From JAHEEL01 sp963785245 (GTDB lineage: Bacteria > Actinomycetota > Acidimicrobiia > Spongiisociales > UBA5794): DNA of 64,000 bases. A program made the position numbers and the translations under genes. This document shows positions 26,798-34,602 of the stretch, in pieces. The stretch's first letter is position 1. The number at the start of each line of letters is the position of its first letter. The notes under the pieces were generated by a model. The model saw only the letters and a list, made by a program, of their open reading frames with translations. It was not told the origin of the DNA and searched no databases. The DNA lies in assembly GCA_963785245.1 (NCBI GenBank), contig CAWAUO010000001.1:186001-250000 (forward strand). Direction: 5' to 3'.

Positions 26798-27910
26798 CTA
26801 CGGAATCGCTCCAATCGTGGTTTCGGTCTCGGCGGCAAGGCCCACGATCTTCGGGTCGACTTCGGCCCTCACCTCGGCGAGAGCGATCTCGAGCGACTCC
26901 TGAATCGCATCTCGGGCCATGTCGAGTTCCGTAGTCAGCGCGTCCGCACGCTCCGTATCGCCCTCACGCAGTGCATCGAGGTACTCCAGCTGCCAGGTTG
27001 CATACCGTTCAGAGGCTGCCGCAGCAAGTTCCCGGGCTGCAGCGAAGGTCGGATCGGGTGGCAGGTCCGCGATCAGCCGGGCGGTGGTCGCCAGCGATTC
27101 TGCGAGCGCCACACTGAGGGCATCGACCTGTGCGGACTCCGTCTGCGTCGGCAGATCGGGTGTTGCGAAGAGAAGCGGAACGGTTGATCGGTACGCAAAC
27201 GTCGTGGCGAGGCGTCCGGAGATGCCTTCTGCCTCGGCACCCAGGATCAGCATCGACGTGCGGGTGGGTTCGAGCGCCTCGAGTGGCGCTTGCGGCACGA
27301 GGGGAGGGGTCGACGGCAATGGCGTGGTGGCCTGGCCCACGATGATGGTCGCTCTCGCGTTGAGATCGCCGATCGCGGGAACGGCAGCTGAGACAGATCC
27401 CGGAGGGCTCGACGGATCGGTGAGGTTCTGGAGTGCCACCTGGGAACTGGGCAGTTCGTTCCGAAGGTCGGTGAGTGAGGCTCGATAGTCTGACGCCAGA
27501 TCGTCCGCTCGCTCCTGAACCTGGCGAGGGAGGTAGTACGCAGCGAAGCCGGCGGCTGCGAGGAGGGCAACGACGACGCCCGCTACGAGCCACCGGCCGA
27601 ACCCGTGGCGCCCGAGACGGCTCGACGCCTCGTCCGGTTTCCAGTCGCTGAGCGGATCGGCCGACGGTGCAGATACCGGAACGAATCCCTCGTCGTCGTT
27701 CTCGTTGTCGGAGAGGGATCCGCTCACGGCAGCCGTTCCCGCGCTGACCGCAGCGCTCTCCGACGCTACGACCGGCGGCGGCGGCTCAAGGTCCTCGAGT
27801 TCGGTGTACGTTGCTGTGGGGTTGGGCGGCAAGTCGACGACTCCCGCTACCTCGAGAAACCACCGGCCGTCGTTGCCGGGGAGGAGAGGCTCTTGGTCTT
27901 TTCTTGCCAT
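26798..27910 (-). CDS. Membrane-anchored protein of unknown function
   Basis: 370 residues. An N-terminal cytoplasmic part (about 1-110) is rich in acid, Pro and Ser. It is followed by one membrane helix (WLVAGVVVALLAAAGFAAYYL) and a large extracytoplasmic helical, Ala/Leu/Glu-rich part of about 230 residues, much of it coiled-coil-like. No catalytic motif is recognised. The ATG at 27910 (MARKDQEPLLPGNDGRWF) is preferred over the longer open frame, which runs across dut on the opposite strand. It is divergent from dut. The short MARKDQEPLLPGNDGRWF head resembles a conserved binding peptide but this is a guess. Confidence 0.72.
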   Translation of the reverse strand: MARKDQEPLLPGNDGRWFLEVAGVVDLPPNPTATYTELEDLEPPPPVVASESAAVSAGTAAVSGSLSDNENDDEGFVPVSAPSADPLSDWKPDEASSRLGRHGFGRWLVAGVVVALLAAAGFAAYYLPRQVQERADDLASDYRASLTDLRNELPSSQVALQNLTDPSSPPGSVSAAVPAIGDLNARATIIVGQATTPLPSTPPLVPQAPLEALEPTRTSMLILGAEAEGISGRLATTFAYRSTVPLLFATPDLPTQTESAQVDALSVALAESLATTARLIADLPPDPTFAAARELAAAASERYATWQLEYLDALREGDTERADALTTELDMARDAIQESLEIALAEVRAEVDPKIVGLAAETETTIGAIP

Positions 27911-28020
27911 AGGTCCGATTGATTGGTTGCGATCAACATACTGTCGATGGCCCGACAGTTGGGGCACCGCCGGGTCGTCGAGAGCGATAGCATCACCCCA
28001 AGCGAACCAGGTACGCACTG

Positions 28021-28448
28021 ATGAACATCCCCCTCCAACGTCTCGACGATGAACTCCCGATACCGGCACACGCTCACCCCGGTGACGGTGGCGTCGACCT
28101 GTGCGCTCGATCGGGCGCTGAGATCGCGGCGGGGAACGCGCCGTCGTGCCAACCGGGATCGCTGTCGCTATCCCGGGCGGGTATGCCGGATTGGTGACGC
28201 CACGAAGCGGTCTGGCCGCACGGCACGGAATCTCGGTGGTCAACGGCCCGGGTTTGATCGACGCCGGCTACCGTGGGGAGATCAAGGTGGTGCTCGTCAA
28301 TCTGTCGGATGAGCCGTTTCTGATCGAACGCGGTGATCGGATCGCCCAACTCGTGGTTCTTCCCGTGGCGGTGCAGGAGTTCGAGGTCGTCGACGAGTTG
28401 CCCGACACCAGCCGTGGTGCGGGCGGGTTCGGTTCGACCGGTTCATGA
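28021..28448 (+). CDS. dut: dUTP diphosphatase, with a single-base frameshift
   Basis: About 142 residues when read through. It hydrolyses dUTP to dUMP. The first frame gives MNIPLQRLDDELPIPAHAHPG and GDGGVDLCA; after a missing G in the GGGG run at 28131-28134 the second frame gives PTGIAVAIP, TPRSGLAARHGISVVN, GLIDAGYRGEIKV, RGDRIAQLVV and the C-terminal arm RGAGGFGSTG. All five trimeric dUTPase motifs are therefore present and only a homopolymer base is missing, which favours a sequence error. It precedes the tRNA cluster on the same strand. Confidence 0.85.
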
Positions 28449-28485
28449 ATGGTTCAGATTGGCCCGTGGTAGCATCCACCGAAGC

Positions 28486-28558
28486 GCGGACGTAGCTCAG
28501 CTGGTAGAGCGCAACCTTGCCAAGGTTGAGGTCGCCGGTTCGAATCCGGTCGTCCGCT
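28486..28558 (+). tRNA. tRNA-Gly(GCC)
   Basis: Full cloverleaf: acceptor GCGGACG / CGTCCGC, anticodon stem CAACC / GGTTG with loop TTGCCAA (anticodon GCC), T-arm with GGTTCGAATCC. No encoded CCA. Confidence 0.95.
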
Positions 28559-28560
28559 CG

Positions 28561-28584
28561 AAGGGCGGTTTCGACCGCCCTTTG
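28561..28584 (+). terminator. Hairpin between tRNA-Gly and tRNA-Cys
   Basis: AAGGGCGGT-TTCG-ACCGCCCTTT: a nine-base-pair stem closed by a stable TTCG tetraloop and ending in a short T tract, so it may terminate or punctuate the tRNA transcript. Confidence 0.55.
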
Positions 28585-28598
28585 GTGACAGAGGTCTC

Positions 28599-28669
28599 GG
28601 CGACGTGGCCGAGTGGTGAGGCAAGGGTCTGCAAAACCCTGTACCCGGGTTCGATTCCCGGCGTCGCCT
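28599..28669 (+). tRNA. tRNA-Cys(GCA)
   Basis: Acceptor GGCGACG / CGTCGCC, anticodon stem AGGGT / ACCCT with loop CTGCAAA (anticodon GCA), T-arm GGGTTCGATTCCC. No encoded CCA. Confidence 0.95.
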
Positions 28670-28692
28670 CGTCGGGATACAATGCCCACAAC

Positions 28693-28764
28693 GGGCGCTT
28701 AGCTCAGCGGCAGAGCGCTGCCTCGACACGGCAGAGGTCACTGGTTCAATCCCAGTAGCGCCCA
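28693..28764 (+). tRNA. tRNA-Val(GAC)
   Basis: Acceptor GGGCGCT / AGCGCCC, anticodon stem CTGCC / GGCAG with loop TCGACAC (anticodon GAC), T-arm CTGGTTCAATCCCAG. Position 33 is C rather than the near-universal T. The IS1182-like element begins four bases after its 3' end. Confidence 0.9.
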
Positions 28765-28767
28765 CGT

Positions 28768-29903
28768 ACAGAAACCCTTGCGGCACGAAGATCGAAGCCG
28801 ATGTGTCGGTTTCGTCGTCGGTCACTCGACGTCAGATTGTCGATGAGATCTTGGAAGAGGCTGAAGCGATCGACGCTGCCGAAGATCTCGAATATGGGGA
28901 TCGACGAGGCGACGAACTGCCCGAGCCGTGGGTGGATCGCCACGACCGGCGAGCCCGGCTACGGGAAGCACTGCGTCAGCTCGACGCCGAGGGACCGTCT
29001 GATGTCGAGTCGTATCAGGTGGCCCGTGATGCGAAGGAAGCCGAGTTGGGTCACAAGCTCTCCGGTCGCCGGGCTGACCCGGATTCGAAATGGGGCAGCC
29101 CGGCTCGGACCCGCAAGATCAACGTCACCGACCCGGACTGTCGGGTTATCAAGGACGGCCGCCGGTATGTGCAGGGATACAACGCCCAGGCTGCGGTGAC
29201 CGAGGATCAGATCGTGGTCGCGGCCGAGGTGACTACCGCTGCACGAGACTCGGTCTTCTTCGCTCCCATGGTCGATGCCGCCTGCCATAACCTTGCCGAG
29301 GGCGGTGGCGAACCGGTGGGAACCTTCGTTGCCGATACCGGCTACTGGAGCATCAATAACGCCACCCTCGATATCGATGCCGATGTGTTGATCACCCCGA
29401 TGCCCGTGACCGGTGGCATCATCGACCCGAATGATCCCCGGATCGCTCGACGCGCAGGAGTCATCGAACGCCTCGACCGTGCCGAGATCACCGTCACCGC
29501 AGCCGCCGAAGAGATGGGAGTGTCAACCACCACGGTCCGCAAGTGGCTGGCCAACCACCGCGGCGGCCGTCCCGACCCGGTCGCGGTGCGCCGGGCCATG
29601 GTCGAACGTCTCGCCACTGAACACGGAGCGGCTGCCTACGCCAAACGCAAGACCACCGTCGAGACGGTCTTCGGGAACGTCAAAGCCAACCTCAAGTTCC
29701 GGAGATTCTCACGCAGAGGACTCGACGCCACATCGAGCGAATGGCGCCTCATCTGCGCCGCCCACAACCTGCTCAAAATCCACCGGCACCAGCTCGCAGC
29801 CACCTGAACCTCAAACCCGGATCGGCGCGCCCCAACCCGACACAGCGAAACCCCCGCACCTGGGGCTATCCATGCGACAGCCCCCGGCTGCAAGGGTTTC
29901 TGT
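28768..29903 (+). mobile_element. IS1182-type element, internally deleted
   Basis: Bounded by 16-bp inverted repeats: ACAGAAACCCTTGCGG (28768-28783) and its near-perfect complement at 29888-29903 (14-15 of 16 matches). Inside is the C-terminal two thirds of an IS1182-family transposase. It is inserted immediately downstream of tRNA-Val. Confidence 0.75.
28803..29807 (+). pseudogene. IS1182-family transposase, N-terminus missing
   Basis: 334 residues, shorter than the roughly 450-550 of intact IS1182 transposases. The DDE core and C-terminal segments are present (VKDGRRYVQGYNAQAAV-type RYVQGYNAQAAVTED, TFVADTGYWS, AAYAKRKTTVETVFGNVK, RRGLDATSSEWRLICAAHNLLKI), but there is no space for the N-terminal domain between the terminal repeat and the first codons. 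It is therefore an internally deleted, probably inactive copy. Confidence 0.75.
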
Positions 29904-29963
29904 CGTTTCCGAGGTTGTTCGAGTCGGGCCGTGAATCCGAGAACCTCACAAAAACCCCACAGT

Positions 29964-31046
29964 TCAGAGCGAACGTATGTTCAGCGCGGACGGCTGCGGG
30001 AGCGACTCGGCCTCGACAAGGGCATAGATGGACAGGGTCACGCGCGGGTCACGATGGCCCATGAACGCCTGTACTTCGGCGGGGTTCCATCGGTCGACGA
30101 CGAAGAGACGAGTTGCGACGGTGCGTCGTAGATCGTGCGGCACGACATCGAAGTCGAGACGGTCCGTGATCTTCGTCCAGACGCGGTTCCGCCAGTTCGG
30201 GTAGCGCAGCGGACCGCCCCGAGGTGCAGTGACGACCAGGTCTCCGATCCCGGCGACATAGCGTTCGGCAAAGTGGCGTCGGAGCCGTCGAGCCAAATCG
30301 GCGGGGATCGGGATCACACGGCCCTCGTCCTCGCGGTGGCGACCCTTCACGGACCGCGCTGGTCCAGTTCGTGGCATCGACCTGCGAACGGCGATGGTCG
30401 CTCCGTCGAGATTGACGTCTCGGCGTCGGAGGGCAAGCGCTTCACCAGCGCGGAGGCCGCAGCGGGCCGCCAGATGGATGACAATGGCGGTGCGCTCGTC
30501 GACCTCCTCGGCGGCATCGATGACCTGCTGGAGTTCATCGTCGGACAGGACGCGGGGTGTGCGTCGTGGCTTCATGGTCGGTGATTTCACATCGGCCGCC
30601 GGATTCGTGGCGATGATCCGGTCGCGGCGTGCGAGATCGAGAATTGAACGGAGAAGTTGCAGAGCCTTCCCGCGGGTGTTCGGTGCGTGGTTGAGCTTCG
30701 CGACCCACATCTCGACCTCCGACGGGGTGATAGAGGCAACAGGACGGTGGCCGAACGTGGGAAGGATCATCGAGCTGAAGTAGGACTTGTCTCGATCCTG
30801 TGTCGACGGGGCCTTGTCGCTGCGTGTCGCGAGCCAACGTTCCGCGAGGAGGCAGAAGGGTGTCTTCCCGGCACGCGGGTCGATGTAGGCGCCAACATCC
30901 ATGTCCGCCTCGACCCTGTTGCGGAAACGGTCTGCGTCGACTTTGCGCCGGAAGGTCTTCTCTCGCTGCTTGCGGGCGGGGTCTCGGTATCGCACGATGT
31001 ACCTGCGTTCGCCCTTGGTGGTGGTGTGCGTCTGGACGGATGCCAT
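29964..31046 (-). CDS. Tyrosine recombinase / phage-type integrase
   Basis: 360 residues. N-terminal AP2-like arm-binding part (YIVRYRDPARKQREKTF), a core-binding SAM-like domain (about 60-160) and a C-terminal catalytic domain. Catalytic residues are visible: Arg in ARCGLRAGEAL, His and Arg in VPHDLRRTVATRL, His in FMGHRDPRVTLSIYA with the nucleophilic tyrosine at the end of that motif. It should integrate and excise the island at an att site, most likely in the adjacent tRNA cluster, although no duplicated att was found in the window. The small excisionase gene lies just upstream on the same strand. Start ATG at 31046. Confidence 0.93.
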   Translation of the reverse strand: MASVQTHTTTKGERRYIVRYRDPARKQREKTFRRKVDADRFRNRVEADMDVGAYIDPRAGKTPFCLLAERWLATRSDKAPSTQDRDKSYFSSMILPTFGHRPVASITPSEVEMWVAKLNHAPNTRGKALQLLRSILDLARRDRIIATNPAADVKSPTMKPRRTPRVLSDDELQQVIDAAEEVDERTAIVIHLAARCGLRAGEALALRRRDVNLDGATIAVRRSMPRTGPARSVKGRHREDEGRVIPIPADLARRLRRHFAERYVAGIGDLVVTAPRGGPLRYPNWRNRVWTKITDRLDFDVVPHDLRRTVATRLFVVDRWNPAEVQAFMGHRDPRVTLSIYALVEAESLPQPSALNIRSL

Positions 31047-31152
31047 CGGGTCTCCTCGGGTGGGGCGTCGCTCTCTGCGGTGTTTTGCGTGTGATGGTGG
31101 TTCCAGGTCGCTTCTGTTGGTTCCTGCTCAGGGATGCCTTTCGACGGTGACT

Positions 31153-31416
31153 CTACCGACGGCTGTCAATGTGGGCTTGAGATCGGATGTGGTCCAACCT
31201 TCCGCTCGTCTCCGCGAGTTGGATGCGGTCTTCGATCCAGCGCTCGACGTCGGTCCAGCGGTAGCGGATGTGTCGGCCGACGCGGAAACCGACGGGGCCT
31301 TCTCGTCGGTACCGCCATGCGTACAGGGTCTTGATTGGAACGTCGAGGAAGTCGGCGAGTTCTTCTGCGGTGAGGAGACGGTCGTTGTTGTTCATGGCTG
31401 GATCATGCGTGGTCAC
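31153..31416 (-). CDS. Excisionase-like helix-turn-helix protein
   Basis: 87 residues. A MerR-like winged HTH (HTH_17): LLTAEELADFLDVPIKTLYAWRY, then VGRHIRYRWTDVERWIED. Such proteins bend att DNA to steer the integrase towards excision. It lies 106 bp upstream of the integrase on the same strand. Start could be ATG at 31416 or ATG at 31395 (MNNNDRLLT). An inverted repeat lies 39-85 bp upstream of the first start. Confidence 0.88.
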   Translation of the reverse strand: MTTHDPAMNNNDRLLTAEELADFLDVPIKTLYAWRYRREGPVGFRVGRHIRYRWTDVERWIEDRIQLAETSGRLDHIRSQAHIDSRR

Positions 31417-31454
31417 CCTGTCAGCAGAGTGTCATTTCGTTGCCATTTTCGATG

Positions 31455-31501
31455 TTGTTCTTTCCGGAGAGATCGGTTACAGATCGTTCCGGAAAGAACA
31501 A
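31455..31501. promoter_or_regulatory. 13-bp perfect inverted repeat upstream of the excisionase gene
   Basis: TTGTTCTTTCCGG at 31455-31467 is exactly complementary to CCGGAAAGAACAA at 31489-31501, with a 21-bp spacer. The position suggests an operator or integrase/excisionase binding site for the xis-int unit. Confidence 0.5.
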
Positions 31502-31556
31502 GATCCGGTAGAAAGTGTTTGTGCCGGGATGATGTGTGACACCTTGTGCTGGGAAC

Positions 31557-31895
31557 TTATGTGACACTTCTTCGTTGTGTGGGGGGTTCCTTTCCTGGTT
31601 TGGGTTGGTAGTAGCGGTCGGGGTTGATGGTGAGGATCCGGATGAGGGTGTCTCCGTGGTAGATGTGGACGAGGCGTTCGATTTCGATGACACGGACCCG
31701 TCCGCCGGCGAAACGGATCCCGACTTGGATGAGTTTGCCTCGGAATCCGATGTTGCCGGTGGCTCCGACCTTGCGGACAAAGGCATGTTGTGGATAGGCC
31801 GGTTCGGTCATCTCGTCGGGTGTGGGGAGCTGGATCACGTTCGGTTCGGTGGGTTCGGTGTCGTAGCGTTCGGCTGGGGTGGCGTCGTGGGGATC
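31557..31895 (-). pseudogene. IS481-family transposase, C-terminal fragment
   Basis: About 110 codons. ATPAERYD followed by AFVRKVGATGNIGFRGK, FAGGRVRVIEIERLVHIYHGD and a final DRYYQPKPG are typical of the C-terminal end of IS481/Mu-like transposases. The catalytic DDE part is absent, and the frame runs 5' into the antisense of the SEC-C gene. This is a remnant. Confidence 0.65.
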
Positions 31896-31898
31896 TCG

Positions 31899-32264
31899 AT
31901 GGGGCGAGCCGTCACCATGCTCATCGACCGAGAGCTCATCAGCGTGTTCGGTGACGTCGCCGGCGACGAGCCGCCCGTGTTCGCTCAACGTGCCACAGAA
32001 CAGCTCTCGATCCGAGAGGCGAAGTTCGCAGCCCGAGAGCGTGAGGTCGATACGGATGAACAGCGGATGCGCGAGCGAGGTGAGCGACTTCGACGTTGGG
32101 AGGAGGAACTCGAGGCCCGAGAGCAACGGGCCGAATCTGCTTCAAAGGTTGCATCACCTCACTCGACGGCTCGCGTCAAGATTGGGCGCAACGAACGGTG
32201 CCCGTGCGGGTCAGGCCTCAAGTACAAGCACTGCCACGGTCTGGCCGGCCTCCACACAGATTGA
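31899..32264 (+). CDS. SEC-C zinc-motif protein, possibly truncated
   Basis: About 121 residues from ATG at 31899 (alternative ATG 31917). A charged helical segment (REAKFAAREREVDTDEQRM ... EEELEAREQ) looks like a coiled coil; the C-terminus has a complete SEC-C zinc motif, RNERCPCGSGLKYKHCHG, as found at the end of SecA and in many small bacterial proteins. The 5' end abuts the IS481 remnant and the stop codon lies at the left edge of an IS110 copy, so both ends may have been altered by insertion. Function unknown. Confidence 0.6.
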   Translation: MGRAVTMLIDRELISVFGDVAGDEPPVFAQRATEQLSIREAKFAAREREVDTDEQRMRERGERLRRWEEELEAREQRAESASKVASPHSTARVKIGRNERCPCGSGLKYKHCHGLAGLHTD

Positions 32265-32444
32265 ATCTCCTATGTGCGTGGTTTTGTCAAGGTGCTTTCG
32301 GGTTGGGTGGACAGGACTGGGTTGGGCGACACCGTGGTGGTGGCAGGCTCCTATGAGGTCACACCGCCCTGGCAGGGGTGCGGGTGGGGTCGACAGGTCA
32401 ATATGAGGACAGCACCAGAAATGGTGCGTCAGCCGGTCATTGGG

Positions 32445-33503
32445 TCAGACCCCACCCGGATCGGTTATGCGGCTCGTGGGAGGTGTTTGAACGTTTGTCG
32501 GGCGACGTAGCGTTTCAGGCAGCGCATGATCTCGCGGTGTGGAGAGGCCTTCGGCTCGGCGCCGCCGCACGTAGTTGCGGGTCTCGGCGTCGCTGGACAT
32601 GCGGGTCAACACGATCTGGTAGAGCGCCGCGTTGGCGTGCCGGTCTCCGCCATGGTTAAGTCGGACACGGCCTGTGGTCTTGCCCGATCCGGTCGGGACT
32701 GGTGAGACGCCGCACAGATGCGCCCATGACCGTTCCGTATGCAACCGGTCGGGGTTGTCGCCCGCCGTGACGAGCAGGGTGGCTGCGGTGGCGGCACCGA
32801 CGCCGTAACACTCGAGCAGCGACGGAGCCGTCTGGCCGATCAGCTCGGTGAGGGCACCGTCGATGCTGCGCATCTCGTCGTTGAGGTCCTTGATGCGACG
32901 GGCGAGACCCCGGATCACCGTGTTCGTTGTGAACACGATCGGGTCGGAACCCTTACGGGGCCGCATCGCAGCAGCCTCAGACACGAGTCCGGTCTTGTAA
33001 CGATCCTTGAAACGGGCCCGGACCTCATCGGGTCCACAGATCACGACCTGGCGGAGCTGGTTCAACGCCTGATTGCGTTGCATGCGTGCTGAACGCCGGG
33101 CAATCATCAAGACCCGCATCTGTTCCACCGTCCCGTCACGCCACTTCGGTGTCGTCGTAGCTTCCCCGGACAGGGCGGCACGTGCTGCAGCCTCGGCGTC
33201 GATCGGATCCGACTTCCCCAACCGGCGGCGCTTCTGACGATTCGGCCGATCCACCTCCACCACCACGATACCCTCGCGATGGAGGTGTCGGGCCAGGCCG
33301 ACGCCATACGACCCGGTGCCCTCGACACCGACCTTGACGACCGGACCAAACCCGGCGAGCCACTCGGCGAGCCGCCGATAGCCGGCCTCGTTGACCGGGA
33401 ACGACTCGATCCCCAACAAACCACCGTTCTGATCGAGCGCCGCTGCGACATGCACATCGGCATGCGTGTCCACACCACCAACCACACTGGATACCATCGA
33501 CAT
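32445..33503 (-). CDS. IS110-family transposase, C-terminus frameshifted
   Basis: 352 residues as read. RuvC-like DEDD domain at the N-terminus (GGVDTHADVHVAAALDQNG, KVGVEGTGSYGVGLARHL, SDPIDAEAAARAALSG) and the transposase_20 domain (YGVGAATAATLLVTAGDNPDRL, AHLCGVSPVPTGSGKTTGR). Compared with copies 2 and 3, one extra G near 32535 changes the last about 30 residues. Whether it is active is not clear. Catalysis is thought to be guided by a bridge RNA from the non-coding end. Confidence 0.85.
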   Translation of the reverse strand: MSMVSSVVGGVDTHADVHVAAALDQNGGLLGIESFPVNEAGYRRLAEWLAGFGPVVKVGVEGTGSYGVGLARHLHREGIVVVEVDRPNRQKRRRLGKSDPIDAEAAARAALSGEATTTPKWRDGTVEQMRVLMIARRSARMQRNQALNQLRQVVICGPDEVRARFKDRYKTGLVSEAAAMRPRKGSDPIVFTTNTVIRGLARRIKDLNDEMRSIDGALTELIGQTAPSLLECYGVGAATAATLLVTAGDNPDRLHTERSWAHLCGVSPVPTGSGKTTGRVRLNHGGDRHANAALYQIVLTRMSSDAETRNYVRRRRAEGLSTPRDHALPETLRRPTNVQTPPTSRITDPGGV

Positions 33504-33666
33504 GGCTGCCCCTTTCTCTCGCTAACAGGCGGAAGGGGTGGCACACGCCACCGGGACGGCGGACCGAGACCAACCGAACTGGTCGTATCAGTTCAACCGG
33601 ACCCTCACCGCCCAACCGGGGCGTGCAACACCACCCTGATCATCGCAAATCAACACACCCAGCCGG
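33504..33666 (-). ncRNA. Candidate IS110 bridge RNA region
   Basis: The roughly 160-bp non-coding stretch upstream of the transposase is almost identical in all three copies (also near 37330-37490 and 42295-42455). It contains hairpin-forming segments such as GGTGGCGTGTGCCACC. In IS110 elements this region encodes the bridge RNA that pairs with donor and target. The assignment is by position and conservation only. Confidence 0.4.
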
Positions 33667-33761
33667 TCATGGGCGGGTGCTTCTCATGGTTGTGGGTAGC
33701 CGGGTTCGGGGATGGGGTGTACGTTCTAGGTGACGGCCCTGCACGTTGAGGAGGAGTCCCG

Positions 33762-34556
33762 ATGATGCGGACCCTGTCCTGGCGGTTGCTCACTCTTCTG
33801 ATGGTCCTGGTTCTGCTGGCGGCCTCGGGCTGCTCCTCCGGGTCGGATTCGTTGGCGGCTCGGAGCGAATCAGGTGAGCCTTTGAATCTCGTGCTGTACG
33901 GCGACTCCATGCTCACCTTCCCCGAACCAAATCGAGGGGCGATCGATGGGTACATCGAGATGCTGGAAGAGGACTTCGGGGTCCACGTCAATGTGCGTCT
34001 GCCGGGAATGGGTCCCTGTTGCTCCCCGCCCGTGATTGCCGAGTATCTCACGTCCGACCAAGCGAAATCGGAACTGGCGGGAGCCGATGTCGTCATCATT
34101 GAGAGCCCCAACAGTGGGCTTGCATACTCCGCTGCGACCGTTGCCGGATTCGACGTTCTCGACCCGGCGGATTGCGGTGGCGATGACAACCAGCAGTGCC
34201 TGAGAGATTCGCTCGCGGAGTACAAGACCGGCGTTGAGGAGATCTTCTCGCTGCTGACGGAAGCGGTCGATCCGTCTGAGACGTTGATTCGTGCTGTCGA
34301 AGGGTATGGGCTCGCCTCTGACACGTCACAGATCACGAATCCATACTGGCAAGAGGCTCACGAGTTCTTCGCCGAGACCGCCGCCACGTACGGGATTCCC
34401 ACGGCACACGTGTTTGCTGAGTTCGTGGGTCCGGACGGCACCGACGATCCGCAGGACCGGGGACTCATAGGGTCTGACCAGGTACATCCGACCGAAGCCG
34501 GTGCGCTCCTCATCGCCGAGTTGATCCACGATCTCGGATACGACTTCGCCGAATGA
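33762..34556 (+). CDS. SGNH/GDSL-type hydrolase lipoprotein
   Basis: 264 residues. Lipoprotein signal peptide with lipobox LLAASGC (Cys about residue 25), so exported and membrane-anchored. SGNH block I is LVLYGDSML with the catalytic serine; block V is SDQVHPTEAGALL with the Asp-x-x-His pair. Family members are esterases, acyltransferases or carbohydrate deacetylases. Start ATG at 33762 (or 33765) after GAGGAGGAG. It is a single-gene unit between two palindromes of the island. Confidence 0.85.
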   Translation: MMRTLSWRLLTLLMVLVLLAASGCSSGSDSLAARSESGEPLNLVLYGDSMLTFPEPNRGAIDGYIEMLEEDFGVHVNVRLPGMGPCCSPPVIAEYLTSDQAKSELAGADVVIIESPNSGLAYSAATVAGFDVLDPADCGGDDNQQCLRDSLAEYKTGVEEIFSLLTEAVDPSETLIRAVEGYGLASDTSQITNPYWQEAHEFFAETAATYGIPTAHVFAEFVGPDGTDDPQDRGLIGSDQVHPTEAGALLIAELIHDLGYDFAE

Positions 34557-34602
34557 CCGCAACCCGGAACCAGGGTCAAACACCGGCACCACACATATCG
34601 GC

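Larger units (their letters stand above)
32262..33666 (-). mobile_element. IS110-type element, copy 1
   Basis: Left boundary near TCTCCTATGTGCGTGG, right boundary near CACACCCAGCCGG, both shared with copies 2 and 3. No terminal inverted repeats, as expected for IS110. Non-coding ends of about 180 and 160 bp flank the transposase. Its right end abuts a half palindrome (TCATGGGCGGG) of the island repeat. Exact ends are uncertain by a few bases. Confidence 0.8.

Noticed and set aside
28486..28764. Direct repeat of a tRNA 3' end elsewhere in the island (attR)
   Set aside because: Looked for by eye downstream to 64 kb and not found.
29971..29982. GAACGTATGTTC, a LexA-box-like palindrome
   Set aside because: It lies within the last codons of the integrase gene, not upstream of any start, so a promoter role is unlikely; probably chance.
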